Positions 32,899 through 42,813 of a stretch of 64,000 bases of DNA are shown here, one piece after another (the first letter of the stretch is position 1; the number at the start of each line of letters is the position of its first letter). A program made the translations under genes and the position numbers. A model generated the notes under the pieces. It did no database searches and was not told where the DNA came from. It worked only from the letters and a program-made list of their open reading frames with translations. This DNA is from Bdellovibrionales bacterium GWA2_49_15 (GTDB lineage: Bacteria > Bdellovibrionota > Bacteriovoracia > Bacteriovoracales > Bacteriovoracaceae), in the NCBI GenBank assembly GCA_001769855.1, contig MEPP01000001.1, positions 226,982 to 290,981 on the forward strand, read 5' to 3'.

Positions 32899-34302
32899 TC
32901 AATGATTTAAACCAAGAAAAACACCATCCAGCATCTTTTCCAAACGGGCGGATATTTTTCTTCGCTTGGAGGACTTGAATTGCTGCAAGGATCGCAGGAG
33001 CAGACGTCGCAGGGCCACACTCTTTTCTCGTAAGGCGATTTGCGCCACCGAAGTGTACAACTTTACCAAGGCATCTTCCTTGGGCACATCCGTTGTCACG
33101 CCACCGTCGGAGATTTCCTGCACTTGAAAAGCAAAATCACAAAGCGCTCCCAAACTGTTTGTATTACTTTCCCCTACTGCAGACCATTTTATTGAAGCCA
33201 AAAATGTTTTAAAAAAACGTTCGCGCAGCTCACCACTTCGCGCCGGCCCGCTCAGTTTCAACATGGGTGCGGGATGGGTATCTAAAGGAAAAAAACTGAC
33301 TGACCACTCCTCGGAATTTTCACTCTTCACTTGAAAAAAATCACGCCCCCCAATTTTCACCAGGGAACTGGCGTCTGACGGTTTTTCAATCAGCTGGAGC
33401 AGAAATAATTTGAAATGCAAAATTCCCTGCAGAAAAGGTCCATGGTTGAGAACGGCCTTAATTCCATCATACGGTCCCAGCTCCATGGCCTGAACCACGA
33501 GGGCCGGCAGGTTATCAGCTCCGAGGCGGGTCACAGGCCGGGAGAATTCCAGATAACGCTTCAGGGGGTCCTGCAGACTAAAAAGGCCCGGCATGGAAAG
33601 AACAATCCACTGCTTCTGGGCCACATCAAAAAAGCATACGGCAGCCACCAGAGGTGTCCTTGGCCCGTGGGTGTTACTTGAACAAGGAAAGGTGAGAAGA
33701 TTTTCAGGATTTTCGGTCAGGGCCTCCAGGCCGAAGGCGCGGGATTCAAAAACCACGTACTGGCTAAAATTCCCTTGGGCCGCATCCAATTTCAACTCAC
33801 TGATAGGCAGAAATTCATTCTTGGAAAAGTTTGAGCTACTGCTTAGATTCCAAAGCATGGGCCAGGGCCATAATAGACAGGGGCCCAAAAGCAGGATGGT
33901 CACAGTCCATGAAATTGAGATTCGCCGTCGAGAGTCGGGTAAAAAACATAGGGGCGGCAAGAGCACCATCAGAAGATTTTGGCCCAGATATTTGCCTCTT
34001 TCCTTGAGTGTTCCGAAGGGCAGTCGCCCGATCGCCATGTCGCCCGGCCCACGCCCCAGGATGAGGATAAAAAGGGCGCGCAAAAATAAGGTGAGCGCAT
34101 AGATTAAAAAAAGATGGACGCTGAGGGACTTTATCCCCAGCTCCGCTCCGAAGGTCTCCAGCAGGGCCAAGATCTCGTTAAAAAGCTGTCCGAAGATCCC
34201 GGAAGTCTGCCCCACCAGGATGGCAAAGAGGAAGGCCCCGAGGCCTAAATCCCCGACGAAAGAACATAGTCCAAAGGCCCTATCCCCGAGATACGCTCTC
34301 AT
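32899..34302 (-). CDS. Membrane protein with C-terminal non-membrane domain, RDD-like N-terminus
   Basis: The 467-residue protein has three or four membrane segments within residues 10-160, arranged as RDFxL-type helices with GDRAFGLCSFVGDLGLGAF near the start and GRGPGDMAIGRLPFGTLKERG, a pattern close to the RDD membrane-protein family. A single further segment (about 128-150) leads into a domain of about 300 residues of unknown type. I cannot name a function. It converges with the giant lipoprotein gene (1 bp gap). Confidence 0.5.
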   Translation of the reverse strand: MRAYLGDRAFGLCSFVGDLGLGAFLFAILVGQTSGIFGQLFNEILALLETFGAELGIKSLSVHLFLIYALTLFLRALFILILGRGPGDMAIGRLPFGTLKERGKYLGQNLLMVLLPPLCFLPDSRRRISISWTVTILLLGPCLLWPWPMLWNLSSSSNFSKNEFLPISELKLDAAQGNFSQYVVFESRAFGLEALTENPENLLTFPCSSNTHGPRTPLVAAVCFFDVAQKQWIVLSMPGLFSLQDPLKRYLEFSRPVTRLGADNLPALVVQAMELGPYDGIKAVLNHGPFLQGILHFKLFLLQLIEKPSDASSLVKIGGRDFFQVKSENSEEWSVSFFPLDTHPAPMLKLSGPARSGELRERFFKTFLASIKWSAVGESNTNSLGALCDFAFQVQEISDGGVTTDVPKEDALVKLYTSVAQIALREKSVALRRLLLRSLQQFKSSKRRKISARLEKMLDGVFLGLNH

Positions 34303-34610
34303 GACTCCTCGATGCCTACGAAACGTGGCAAATTAGCAAAACCTCTTTTGTCCCTGAGACTTCAAAAAGGCCCAAGGATAAGACGCTTTTTCAATATGTT
34401 AGCACAGACTGACCGGCGTCTTCACAAGAAAAATGGCCAAAATGCAGATGGTCGTTGGTGACCTTAATAGTCTGATTTTACAATAGAGAAAAGGACCTTT
34501 TTGAGAGGGTGTCGAGAGGGTCTCGAAACCTGCCTCAAAAGTTGGCCTTAAGACTGGCCTTAAAAAGGCCGATAAGAATCGCAGAAGTCTGCTTAAATAA
34601 AGGTATTACC
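34303..34610. other. Intergenic region before the 1235-residue exported protein
   Basis: This 308-bp region separates divergent genes. It contains the FliA-like promoter listed separately, partly embedded in two copies of GGCCTTAA at 34544-34551 and 34557-34564. In-frame codons from 34509 exist, but AAAGG stands just before the ATG at 34611 and the long signal peptide starts there. I see no RNA gene or riboswitch fold. Confidence 0.45.
34549..34575 (+). promoter_or_regulatory. FliA (sigma-28)-like promoter for the 1235-residue exported protein
   Basis: GCCGATAA at 34568-34575 is a perfect FliA -10. TAAG at 34549-34552 sits exactly 15 bp upstream, where the TAAA of the -35 belongs, although the rest of the -35 octamer matches poorly (4 of 8 in total). 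Predicted transcription start near 34582, leader about 29 bases. Confidence 0.45.
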
Positions 34611-37600
34611 ATGGTCAAAACGCGCAAAACAAACACGAGGAAAATGCCAAAAATTATGCCTCAACTAAACGCCATGATTCACAAGGGGTTCGCCCTTCTC
34701 ACCACCGTTGGCTTGCTGGTTACCGCCGGCCCTGTGGAGCTGCGTGCCCAGGCCACACCTCCGGCAAGACCCGCTCCTGATAATTCCCAGTGGGCCGCAA
34801 CCGCCATGGGCGCCATTACGGGGTTTGGAAATTCCTTTATGCAGTCCATGCAAGCGGCCCAGGCGGCCCAGCGTGCGGCGGCCATGATGCAAACTTTGCA
34901 ACCGAAAATTATCCCCGCGCGCTATTTTCCCCAGTGTCGAATTGCCCAGGCCGATCCAAATTTTCCCGCCAATGCCTGTAGCAACGTCAGCGATGCCGCG
35001 TCTCTGCAGATGGCCGAGGCCCTGGTGAACATGGCCACCAACTATAATCAGTTTTATGAGCAGCTGACATCCACGGCGCAAAATACACCATTCCCCGTGG
35101 GCGTTCAGTGTATTGAGGAATCCAGAAAACAGGTCGAGTCTCAGATCACGGATAAAATCAACTCACTCACCGCCACGATCGCGCGAATCAAAAAGGAAAC
35201 TCAGCTCTTTCGCGATCAAAACAAGGCGATCACGGAAGATATGCGCAACATCAGCGATGATTTAAACGGGACTCAGGGCAACCGCACGCTGGGGAATGCC
35301 AATCGTCCCACCACGCTGCGCGATCAATTTAAAGATGCTGCCTGTAACGAAGTCCTCACCGATACCATGGTGGCCGGTGGCAAAGGCCTGCGCGGTCTGC
35401 GCGATGTCTTTAATACTCCGGGAGAAGGCGGACAGGGATTGCGCACTTCCGCCGCCAATTTTCAGCGCGATGTGCCCGTCTTAAAGCAACATCTTGAAAC
35501 CCAGATGACCCGTATGATCGGGGATGTGCGCGAGGTTGGACTGGAAGACTGGGTCGGTCAGGCTGACGCGCGCTTAAGTACCATTCGCCGTGGGGGTCTT
35601 ACGCCATTTCAAGGAATGAGCGAGGCCATGAAAAATGAGATCACTCGCTTCAATACCGATTTGACCAAGATTAAAGGTGAGTTGCAAGCGGTGGTTGGAA
35701 GTGAGTTTCAAATTCCCAAGATGGACAGTCACTTCCAGGAAAATATTCAGGGCTTCGCCAACGGGGCCAAGAGCTTTTTTAAAAAGAAATTCGTCAGTGG
35801 TTGCGTCAGTGGTTCCAACTCCACCGGGGTCGCCCTGACCACAGATCAGATTCTTTCCGGTCTGCGCATGACCAATAATGAAGCTGGCACCACCCTCAGC
35901 GATTTCAAGGTGGCCTTAACCAATATTCTCAGCACTGACTCATTTATCCAAGATAAGATGGCCCAGATTCGCGCCTTGGAGCAGCAGTACGGCGGTTCCA
36001 TCCGCGTCGAATTTGTGGATGCCGGTGCCAGGAAACAACTCGTCTCTCCTTATCAGCTCTATCAAACGCAAGTTTCTAACTGCGAGAAGCTTTATTCTCA
36101 GGACCAGACCTTCTCAACTCAAGGCGGTGGGATGGGTCTCGGCAGTGTCAGTCAGAAAGAAAAAATTGAACGTGCCCAGCGATACTTAGAGGATGCCAAA
36201 AAATTGGAGCAAGGTTTTGTTGACCGCCTGGTGGGAACCATCAAGGACAAAGTTTTGAACTGTGGCGAGAATGCTTCGACTCGCGCCGGGCAATGTGGCT
36301 CGACCACCATGGACCCGGGGGCCAACGCCAATTTTTGTATCAACACCGCCAGCAGCTGCGCTGATAACATTCAAAAATGCTACGCCAAAGTCGAGCAGAA
36401 GGTGAAAGAGAAAGAAACTCTGCTCAAGGCCCGGGCCGATAACTATAATAAAAATATCCGTGGTCTGATCGCCGCCCAGGAAGGCATGTTGTCTCGAATC
36501 AAGGGCCAGGTGGTCCAAGATCAGGAATTTTTGAAGCGCTTTTTCCCCGGTGCAACCTATAAGTTTCCCGAGGACGTCTTTGTCGGGATGCCGACCATGG
36601 AAGATTCAGAATTTGGCGTCCAACTTATTGGCGGAAAAGATCTGGACTTGAAATATCTATCTGAAGATCTCCCCGCCCAGCTCAATAAGATGAAAGCTTC
36701 GTTAGAAGAGCAAAAAGGAGGCGTCAATACCGCCATCAATGCCTATAAAGAAGAGCAGAAGGCCGCCTTGCTGAAAAATAAGGCCGACTGGGCGGCCCTT
36801 AAAACAACCTGCGAGACTGCCGCCAAGGGGCTCCGTGCGAAAGTGGCCGCCGCCAATGAGGCCGGGGCCAAGACCCAGGCCGAAACCGATTCCAAGGTGG
36901 GAGAATTCTGCCAAAAATATGATAACCTCCGTAACTCAAACCCCATGGCCGGCTGTGCCGGTGACTTCTCCCCTTCCAAACTACAGGGTGAGGCCACACG
37001 CATCGTCGCCAATCTTGATGCCTCGGTTAATGCCAACTTAAATGAATACAGCAATCTCTGCGCCCAGTATAACAATGAGAGAACGGCCGGCGCCGCCGCC
37101 GGATCGGGTTCAAGTTCCGCTATACCATTGCGTGATGCTTGCGAGAGTGGTGGACCTTGGAATGTGGCCTATGGTCGCTTGGCCACCCGTGTGTTGAGCA
37201 ACATTCCATCCTCTGATTTAAGTAAAAGAGAGGCCATTCGAACTTGGCTCACGGGGACTGGTAGCAAACCCGAGATCTCTAATGCTGCTTTTTCGGCCAC
37301 CCTCGATGACCTTAAGGGATTGCAAAACCCTACCGTGCCCACTGTTAGTGCAGCACCTGCGACACCAGTCGTGGCAGCGACACCGGCAACAGGCGCGGAT
37401 ACGACATCGGGAACAGTCAACGATGAATTCCTGGGGCAATGTCGCACCAATGTGACAGCGATCAAAACAGATGCCGGCACCGGTACAACTCTCCCCTTCG
37501 GTGCCATTTTCACAGACCCTCAGCTAACCAAAGTTAGAAATTGTCTTGATGGTGATGCAGGGAACGGCACCAATGCCGCAGTCGCTTACCCAGTCCGTAC

Positions 37601-38318
37601 AAGCGCAGACACCATTATGGGGGACACGGGTCTTGGAACGGCCATTCCGACGACACCAGCGACGGCCTTGACGACGAGAACAGCGGCGGCAAAAACCGCC
37701 ACCGATACCTTGAATACTCAGCTAACAACGATGTCAGGATGCCTGACGGCACTGCAAGGGCAGGCGGGATTCAACACTTGTACACCAACCAGTACTAGCC
37801 CTGCTCATTGTGTAAAACTAAGAGATGTGGTGACTAAAGTTGAGACCGCAAAAACTAAGGCCTCAGAGTGTGCGACCAAACTTGCGGCCATGCCTGCACG
37901 AATCACTGCCAGAACTACACCGGCCACGACACCAATCGCCTCTACTCCGGCAGCCACCCCGACAGACACTGGGGAGCTTTGTGCAGCACTGGAGGCCGCA
38001 ACAGTGAGAGAAGCAGCTGCCGCTTGTACCGGCCCAGAAACGAGCGCATCAGCTTGCAGAACAACCGAAACGACTAATGCCAGACGCCGTGTCCCCGCAG
38101 GATTCTCTGGGATCAATGGCAGAATTGCCAGCGTCTTAGAAGCGGCCCGAACCACCACCACTGGCAATAACGATCAGTTGTGGTCGCGCATTGGTGAGCG
38201 CTCAAGCGGCGCATGTAATGCCGGCATGAACGGCGCGCGAGGTGGAGGAGAATTCGCCGAAATGCTCCGCCGCTTCGATCAGAACACAATGGGCGGCGGA
38301 ATGAATGCGATTCGCTAA
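34611..38318 (+). CDS. Large exported coiled-coil protein with Ala/Thr-rich tail (1235 residues)
   Basis: ATG 34611 follows AAAGG and begins a long basic signal peptide (core about 20-38, cleavage near LRAQA). Residues about 60-800 are mostly helical and coiled-coil, with evenly spread cysteines and hydrophobic stretches such as AITGFGNSFMQSMQAAQAAQ. Residues about 800-1150 are low complexity, rich in Ala, Thr and Pro (ATPVVAATPATGAD, TPAATPTDTG). The end contains GGGEFAEMLRRFD and is Gly-rich. No known family is recognised. It precedes the zinc metalloprotease lipoprotein by 18 bp and is likely co-transcribed with it. An extracellular or periplasmic structural role is an inference from composition. 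Confidence 0.65.
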   Translation: MVKTRKTNTRKMPKIMPQLNAMIHKGFALLTTVGLLVTAGPVELRAQATPPARPAPDNSQWAATAMGAITGFGNSFMQSMQAAQAAQRAAAMMQTLQPKIIPARYFPQCRIAQADPNFPANACSNVSDAASLQMAEALVNMATNYNQFYEQLTSTAQNTPFPVGVQCIEESRKQVESQITDKINSLTATIARIKKETQLFRDQNKAITEDMRNISDDLNGTQGNRTLGNANRPTTLRDQFKDAACNEVLTDTMVAGGKGLRGLRDVFNTPGEGGQGLRTSAANFQRDVPVLKQHLETQMTRMIGDVREVGLEDWVGQADARLSTIRRGGLTPFQGMSEAMKNEITRFNTDLTKIKGELQAVVGSEFQIPKMDSHFQENIQGFANGAKSFFKKKFVSGCVSGSNSTGVALTTDQILSGLRMTNNEAGTTLSDFKVALTNILSTDSFIQDKMAQIRALEQQYGGSIRVEFVDAGARKQLVSPYQLYQTQVSNCEKLYSQDQTFSTQGGGMGLGSVSQKEKIERAQRYLEDAKKLEQGFVDRLVGTIKDKVLNCGENASTRAGQCGSTTMDPGANANFCINTASSCADNIQKCYAKVEQKVKEKETLLKARADNYNKNIRGLIAAQEGMLSRIKGQVVQDQEFLKRFFPGATYKFPEDVFVGMPTMEDSEFGVQLIGGKDLDLKYLSEDLPAQLNKMKASLEEQKGGVNTAINAYKEEQKAALLKNKADWAALKTTCETAAKGLRAKVAAANEAGAKTQAETDSKVGEFCQKYDNLRNSNPMAGCAGDFSPSKLQGEATRIVANLDASVNANLNEYSNLCAQYNNERTAGAAAGSGSSSAIPLRDACESGGPWNVAYGRLATRVLSNIPSSDLSKREAIRTWLTGTGSKPEISNAAFSATLDDLKGLQNPTVPTVSAAPATPVVAATPATGADTTSGTVNDEFLGQCRTNVTAIKTDAGTGTTLPFGAIFTDPQLTKVRNCLDGDAGNGTNAAVAYPVRTSADTIMGDTGLGTAIPTTPATALTTRTAAAKTATDTLNTQLTTMSGCLTALQGQAGFNTCTPTSTSPAHCVKLRDVVTKVETAKTKASECATKLAAMPARITARTTPATTPIASTPAATPTDTGELCAALEAATVREAAAACTGPETSASACRTTETTNARRRVPAGFSGINGRIASVLEAARTTTTGNNDQLWSRIGERSSGACNAGMNGARGGGEFAEMLRRFDQNTMGGGMNAIR

Positions 38319-38336
38319 CGTTACGAAGGGGGAATT

Positions 38337-40775
38337 GTGGGGATAAGGTTACCCCAGCACATTTTCTTCATCATCATGCTTCTCACGGGGGCGTTGCCGG
38401 GGTGTCTCTCCACTAGTGGACAATCCGGGGCACGCAAGTCCAGTGAGGTGGCGGTGACGAACTCTACCATGTCCGTTCCTGAAGGTTATGGCCGTCTACT
38501 CCAAGACAACCCCATCATCCTCTCGGGCAATGTCAACTTGGATGGGACGGCCGATCTCTCGCGCTATTTAAAAACCACTCCGGATTTTATTACTTACAAC
38601 AATAGCCTGATGGAATCCTGTCTTGGGTCCGGTAATCAGGGAAATATTGAATCCTGCTATGAGGTTCGCAAAGATCGCAATACCTCCCTTCCCCTGACCG
38701 CGGTCTCCAAGCGCTGGGCCTTTCCCGTCACGACCTCCGAATTCGCCCAAGTCAATGCCTTCGGGCACATCAAAAAATACCTCGACCGCTATCACAACCT
38801 GATTCGCGATATTTATACCACCAAGGCCGTTCCTAATAATGCCCCTCCCTTCAATTTCTATGAGACGGCCATCCCGCGGGCCTTGTACTCCACCACCGCC
38901 CAATGGTATGGAGGTCAGAGCCTGGTGACCTATGCCGACTGTGATCTGCCCGGCAACGCCAACTTTAATCCCAGCGACTTCACCTTGTGTTTTGGCTCCA
39001 TTCCGGAGTTCGCCAATGTAAAAATGGCCCAGGACCCAAGCGTCATGCATCACGAGTTAGGCCATGCCCTATCCCAGATGATGATGAATTTTCGCAATAT
39101 CGCCGGTGGTATCGTCGATCGCTCTAATATCAGCTACACCTTTTATGATGAGGCCGGCGCCATTCAGGAAGGCGTTGCCGATTATTATGCCTATGCCATG
39201 AATGGGCGAAGTCGTTTCGGTGAATGGGGACTAATCCGTTTCGGTAATGCCGGCAGGCCCAACGATGAGAACGATTCTATGCATGCGCCGGGGATTTCGC
39301 GGAATGTGGAAGAACGGCTGCGCTATCCCGACTACCTCTCCTACGACAGCACCGATCCCACCGCCACGATTGAGGATGTCCACTATGCCGGGCAAATTGC
39401 CTCTCACTTCCTGACCGCCTTTACTCGTGACTTGCAGGAATCCTGCGCCATGAGCTTCACCCAGGCCACCGATACCGTGCTCTATCTTCTGACGGAAACC
39501 TATGCCGAGCTGGGCGATCTCACGAGCTCTGCCAGCGATCATAGCGCCGGAGTCGGGCTCTCGGAACCGACCATCAATCATCGCTCTGACCTAGATGCCT
39601 CAGGGATCAAAATCTCAAAAGAATGGCTGATGAAGGTGACGCCGATAAACTACCGCAGCTTCTTTCAAAAATTCGCTAAGTACGCCTATCAGATTTTAAA
39701 TAAAAATTTCTCCACTCGCTGCAACGGCACCAATTATCCTCTCGACAATCTGGAAAAACTTCTGGATTCCTACGGGCTACTCCTCTTCAAAACCTACAAT
39801 GAAAATGGCAATAACTATACCAATGGAAATTCAGGGACCAATAAGACCGTGACGGCAGCCAATCGTCTGAAGTCAGTTCTCATCTCAAAAAATCTGATCA
39901 AGCTCGATCCGGCAACTGACTCCTCTCCTTTCTTTGTTTTTGATAAACGCACTGATCTTATTGCGGCCATAGCCTCCTTGCAGGCCCGTGGTAATATCAC
40001 TCAGATCTCCAGCCAGATTCCCGCCCAGCTGGATTACAACAATGGCAATGGTGAGATCAGTCCGGGGGAAGTTGTGGGGATCGCTCTCAACCTTTATAAC
40101 GATTCCAACTCCACGATGGCCGGCGTAGAGGTGTTGGCCAATGACTGGGACCACATCAAAGATGATGCGGGTGTTCCAAAACCGTGTAACACCTTTGAGG
40201 ATGCCTGGCCGCTTTCCACTGAAGGCGCGGCCCCGGCAGACCCTGTGGCCTCCTCATTCGGACAATGTCAGTATGTCACCCGCATGAACGGAACCGCAGG
40301 CGGAGCGGCCCAAAGTGAGCCCGGCGAATATCTCCACCCGGTATGTTTTGTGCAGGTCAAAGATGGGGGCACCACCAAGTGGGCCACCCAGGATGCTTTG
40401 CGCATCAGTCAGAATGGCGATCCGAATAAGTGCCTGGGCGGAACAGGGAATCGCAAAGATTGTTACTTCCGCGCCATTCGCGGGGCCGATTTTGCCTGGT
40501 ATTCAAAGATCAATCCTAAGATGAGCTGGGGGAAATCAGTCCCCGATGAAACAGGCTCTCCCAATTTTAACAGCAACAACATCCTGCTGTTTGAGGCAAG
40601 TCCCGACATTCCTCCCGGCACCGTTTTCGACTGTCGCTTCCGAGTGCGTTTTACCAACTGTACCGAATGTTTCACCAAGCAATCAGACGTCAACGGAGAC
40701 GACTGGCTGGATTTCGAATACTCCGGTCCTCAGCCTTTCAAAATCATTCACTTTCAATTTACAGTTATTGACTAG
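38337..40775 (+). CDS. Predicted lipoprotein with gluzincin zinc metalloprotease domain
   Basis: The GTG start follows AAGGGGG. The signal ends in ALPGC (lipid-modified Cys23). Residues 239-243 read HELGH, the zinc motif HExxH, and EGVADYYAY, beginning at Glu278, supplies the third ligand and resembles the E-x-x-x-D helix of M4/M36-type gluzincins. The catalytic set looks complete. The C-terminal 250 residues are beta-rich with several cysteines and an Asn/Gly-rich linker around 500. It should be an active surface or periplasmic peptidase. It follows the 1235-residue coiled-coil protein by 18 bp and precedes a small membrane-anchored protein by 9 bp, so the three form one operon. Confidence 0.75.
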   Translation: MGIRLPQHIFFIIMLLTGALPGCLSTSGQSGARKSSEVAVTNSTMSVPEGYGRLLQDNPIILSGNVNLDGTADLSRYLKTTPDFITYNNSLMESCLGSGNQGNIESCYEVRKDRNTSLPLTAVSKRWAFPVTTSEFAQVNAFGHIKKYLDRYHNLIRDIYTTKAVPNNAPPFNFYETAIPRALYSTTAQWYGGQSLVTYADCDLPGNANFNPSDFTLCFGSIPEFANVKMAQDPSVMHHELGHALSQMMMNFRNIAGGIVDRSNISYTFYDEAGAIQEGVADYYAYAMNGRSRFGEWGLIRFGNAGRPNDENDSMHAPGISRNVEERLRYPDYLSYDSTDPTATIEDVHYAGQIASHFLTAFTRDLQESCAMSFTQATDTVLYLLTETYAELGDLTSSASDHSAGVGLSEPTINHRSDLDASGIKISKEWLMKVTPINYRSFFQKFAKYAYQILNKNFSTRCNGTNYPLDNLEKLLDSYGLLLFKTYNENGNNYTNGNSGTNKTVTAANRLKSVLISKNLIKLDPATDSSPFFVFDKRTDLIAAIASLQARGNITQISSQIPAQLDYNNGNGEISPGEVVGIALNLYNDSNSTMAGVEVLANDWDHIKDDAGVPKPCNTFEDAWPLSTEGAAPADPVASSFGQCQYVTRMNGTAGGAAQSEPGEYLHPVCFVQVKDGGTTKWATQDALRISQNGDPNKCLGGTGNRKDCYFRAIRGADFAWYSKINPKMSWGKSVPDETGSPNFNSNNILLFEASPDIPPGTVFDCRFRVRFTNCTECFTKQSDVNGDDWLDFEYSGPQPFKIIHFQFTVID

Positions 40776-40784
40776 ATTAAGCAG

Positions 40785-41420
40785 ATGAAGACGAAGACGA
40801 AAACTTCCAAGGCCTTTAAAGTAAAATTAGGTTTCACCGCCGTGGCCGCCATTGGCTTTATCGCCGGAGTCCTTCATTTTCGGCCCATGATTTCCGAACC
40901 ACTCAACTTTCCACCTGAAGTGACTCCTCCCAAAACAGTTGTCTATGAGACCCTGGAAAAAAATGACAAGAAAATTGATCTGCACCAAAGTACGACGGCA
41001 GAACTGAAAAATATTTCTCTGCGCCTGAAAGTCCCTGAGGTAAAAAAAACCACGCCGCTCAAACGTGCCGACCGCCTGCTTCGGGGTGAAGATCTGGAAC
41101 GCTTTGCGGATGAAAAAATCTACCTGCCCACGGTGAACACCCCGGCCAAAAACTGGAAAGAAAGGCTGGGACACGAGCTGTTGCGCTTTCAACCCGAGGG
41201 CGTCAAAGTGGCCTTGGCCCATGAGCAAAGCTATCTCAGTATTTCAGGGGGAAAAGGCCGTTACATGGAGCTGATCGTGGTGAATTATCTCAATCCGGTA
41301 AATGGCAACACCGCCTTTCGGGCCTTTGCCGACTCCGAGACAGGCCAGCTCATCGATACCTGGGATCAGACCCACTCAGAGCGCGTGACGCCGATTAAAT
41401 TCACCCAGCATAAAGAATAA
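40785..41420 (+). CDS. Small membrane-anchored protein, unknown function
   Basis: The 211-residue protein has a very basic start (MKTKTKTSKAFKVK), a single hydrophobic anchor at about 15-33 and a periplasmic remainder. Residues about 130-200 look like a small alpha/beta domain (KVALAHEQSYLSISGG, MELIVVNYLNPVNGNTAFRA). No family is recognised. It is the last gene of the run with the coiled-coil protein and the metalloprotease lipoprotein. Confidence 0.55.
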   Translation: MKTKTKTSKAFKVKLGFTAVAAIGFIAGVLHFRPMISEPLNFPPEVTPPKTVVYETLEKNDKKIDLHQSTTAELKNISLRLKVPEVKKTTPLKRADRLLRGEDLERFADEKIYLPTVNTPAKNWKERLGHELLRFQPEGVKVALAHEQSYLSISGGKGRYMELIVVNYLNPVNGNTAFRAFADSETGQLIDTWDQTHSERVTPIKFTQHKE

Positions 41421-41430
41421 AACTTAAAGA

Positions 41431-42087
41431 CTAAAACTTCATTTCGGGAACATGGGCCGGGACGGTCAGCTTGGCCGAGGTCGATTTGACAATCTCTTCG
41501 ACGGAAACGCCGGGCGCGCGCTCGCGTAGTACCAGCCCATGGGGAGTGACATCAATGACCGCCAGCTCGCTGACGATCTTTCTCACCACACCCACACCGG
41601 TCAGCGGCAGGGTACACTTGGGTAAAATTTTACTGGAGCCATCCTTGGCCACATGTTGCATGGCCACGATGACATTGGGAGAACCGGCAACCAGATCCAT
41701 GGCCCCCCCCATCCCCTTCACCATTTTTCCGGGAATCATCCAGTTGGCAAGACTCCCCTCTTCATCCACCTCCATCGCTCCTAAAACCGTGAGGTCCACA
41801 TGGCCTCCTCGGATCATGGCGAAGGACTCGGCACTGGAAAAAAACGAGGCGCTGGGAATGGCGGTCACCGTCTCTTTGCCGGCGTTGATGAGATCGGGGT
41901 CCATCTCCTGCTCGGTGGGATACGGCCCCATTCCAAGCAGACCATTTTCACTTTGAAAGACGACATCGATCCCCTTGGGAATGTAATTCGCCACCAGCGT
42001 GGGGATTCCAATTCCTAGGTTCACATAATATCCGTCTTTTAGCTCCTGAGCGATACGTTGGGCAATTTGCTCGCGTGTTAGTGCCAT
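41431..42087 (-). CDS. scoB: 3-oxoacid CoA-transferase subunit B
   Basis: The 218-residue protein carries the beta-subunit signature [11 protein letters not shown], with catalytic Glu47, and [12 protein letters not shown] near the start. With subunit A it moves CoA between succinyl-CoA (or acetyl-CoA) and acetoacetate. It lies 15 bp after subunit A and downstream of the fumarase subunits. Acetoacetate, butyrate or other 3-oxoacids could be the acceptor; the sequence does not settle this. Confidence 0.9.
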   Translation of the reverse strand: MALTREQIAQRIAQELKDGYYVNLGIGIPTLVANYIPKGIDVVFQSENGLLGMGPYPTEQEMDPDLINAGKETVTAIPSASFFSSAESFAMIRGGHVDLTVLGAMEVDEEGSLANWMIPGKMVKGMGGAMDLVAGSPNVIVAMQHVAKDGSSKILPKCTLPLTGVGVVRKIVSELAVIDVTPHGLVLRERAPGVSVEEIVKSTSAKLTVPAHVPEMKF

Positions 42088-42102
42088 ATATCTATCCTCT
42101 TC

Positions 42103-42798
42103 TTATTTTCGAATCATTTTTCTTTCAATACGTTTCTGATAATTAACACCTTGGAAAATTCTCTGCACATAAATCCCCGGGACGTGGATGTTATCAGGAT
42201 CCAGTGAGCCGACCGGCACCAGCTCCTCCACCTCCGCGATGGTGATTTTTCCGCAGGTGGCAATCATGGGGTTAAAATTGCGCGCGGTTTTTCTGAAGAT
42301 TAAATTTCCCATGGCATCGCCACGCCACGCCTTCACGATAGCGTAGTCGGCCTTGAGGGCCCGCTCTAAAACATATTTGCGGCCATCAAACTCCCGCACC
42401 TCTTTCCCTTCGGCCACGATGGTTCCAACACCGGTTGCCGTGAAAAAAGCGGGGATTCCGGCACCACCGGCACGGAGCTTCTCCGCCAACGTTCCCTGGG
42501 GGGTCATCTCAAGCTCCAGCTCGCCGGAAAGCACCAGCGTTTCAAAAAGCTTATTTTCACCGACGTAACTTGAAATCATCTTCTTGATCTGGCGTTTTTG
42601 CAGGAGAAGTCCCAGTCCGAAATCGTCGACACCGGCATTGTTGGAAATGCAGGTGATATTCTTGATGCCTTTCTCGGCCAAGGCGCCAATACTGTTTTCG
42701 GGAATTCCGCAAAGGCCGAAGCCCCCCAGCGCGATAATACAGCCATCGGGAATATCACCGACCGCTTCGCGTGCATCTTTCACAACTTTCTTAAACAT
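42103..42798 (-). CDS. scoA: 3-oxoacid CoA-transferase subunit A
   Basis: The 231-residue protein has the alpha-subunit pattern [16 protein letters not shown] near residue 25 and [16 protein letters not shown]. It pairs with subunit B 15 bp downstream, giving a standard separate-subunit CoA-transferase. Together with the two fumarase subunits it suggests a route that feeds acetoacetate-derived CoA chemistry into the succinate-fumarate-malate part of the citric acid cycle. Confidence 0.9.
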   Translation of the reverse strand: MFKKVVKDAREAVGDIPDGCIIALGGFGLCGIPENSIGALAEKGIKNITCISNNAGVDDFGLGLLLQKRQIKKMISSYVGENKLFETLVLSGELELEMTPQGTLAEKLRAGGAGIPAFFTATGVGTIVAEGKEVREFDGRKYVLERALKADYAIVKAWRGDAMGNLIFRKTARNFNPMIATCGKITIAEVEELVPVGSLDPDNIHVPGIYVQRIFQGVNYQKRIERKMIRK

Positions 42799-42813
42799 GA
42801 CCTCTCCCTTAAG

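Noticed and set aside
36434..36443. GCCGATAA inside the 1235-residue protein gene
   Set aside because: It is internal with no gene starting after it; treated as a chance copy and used as a caution for the other sites.
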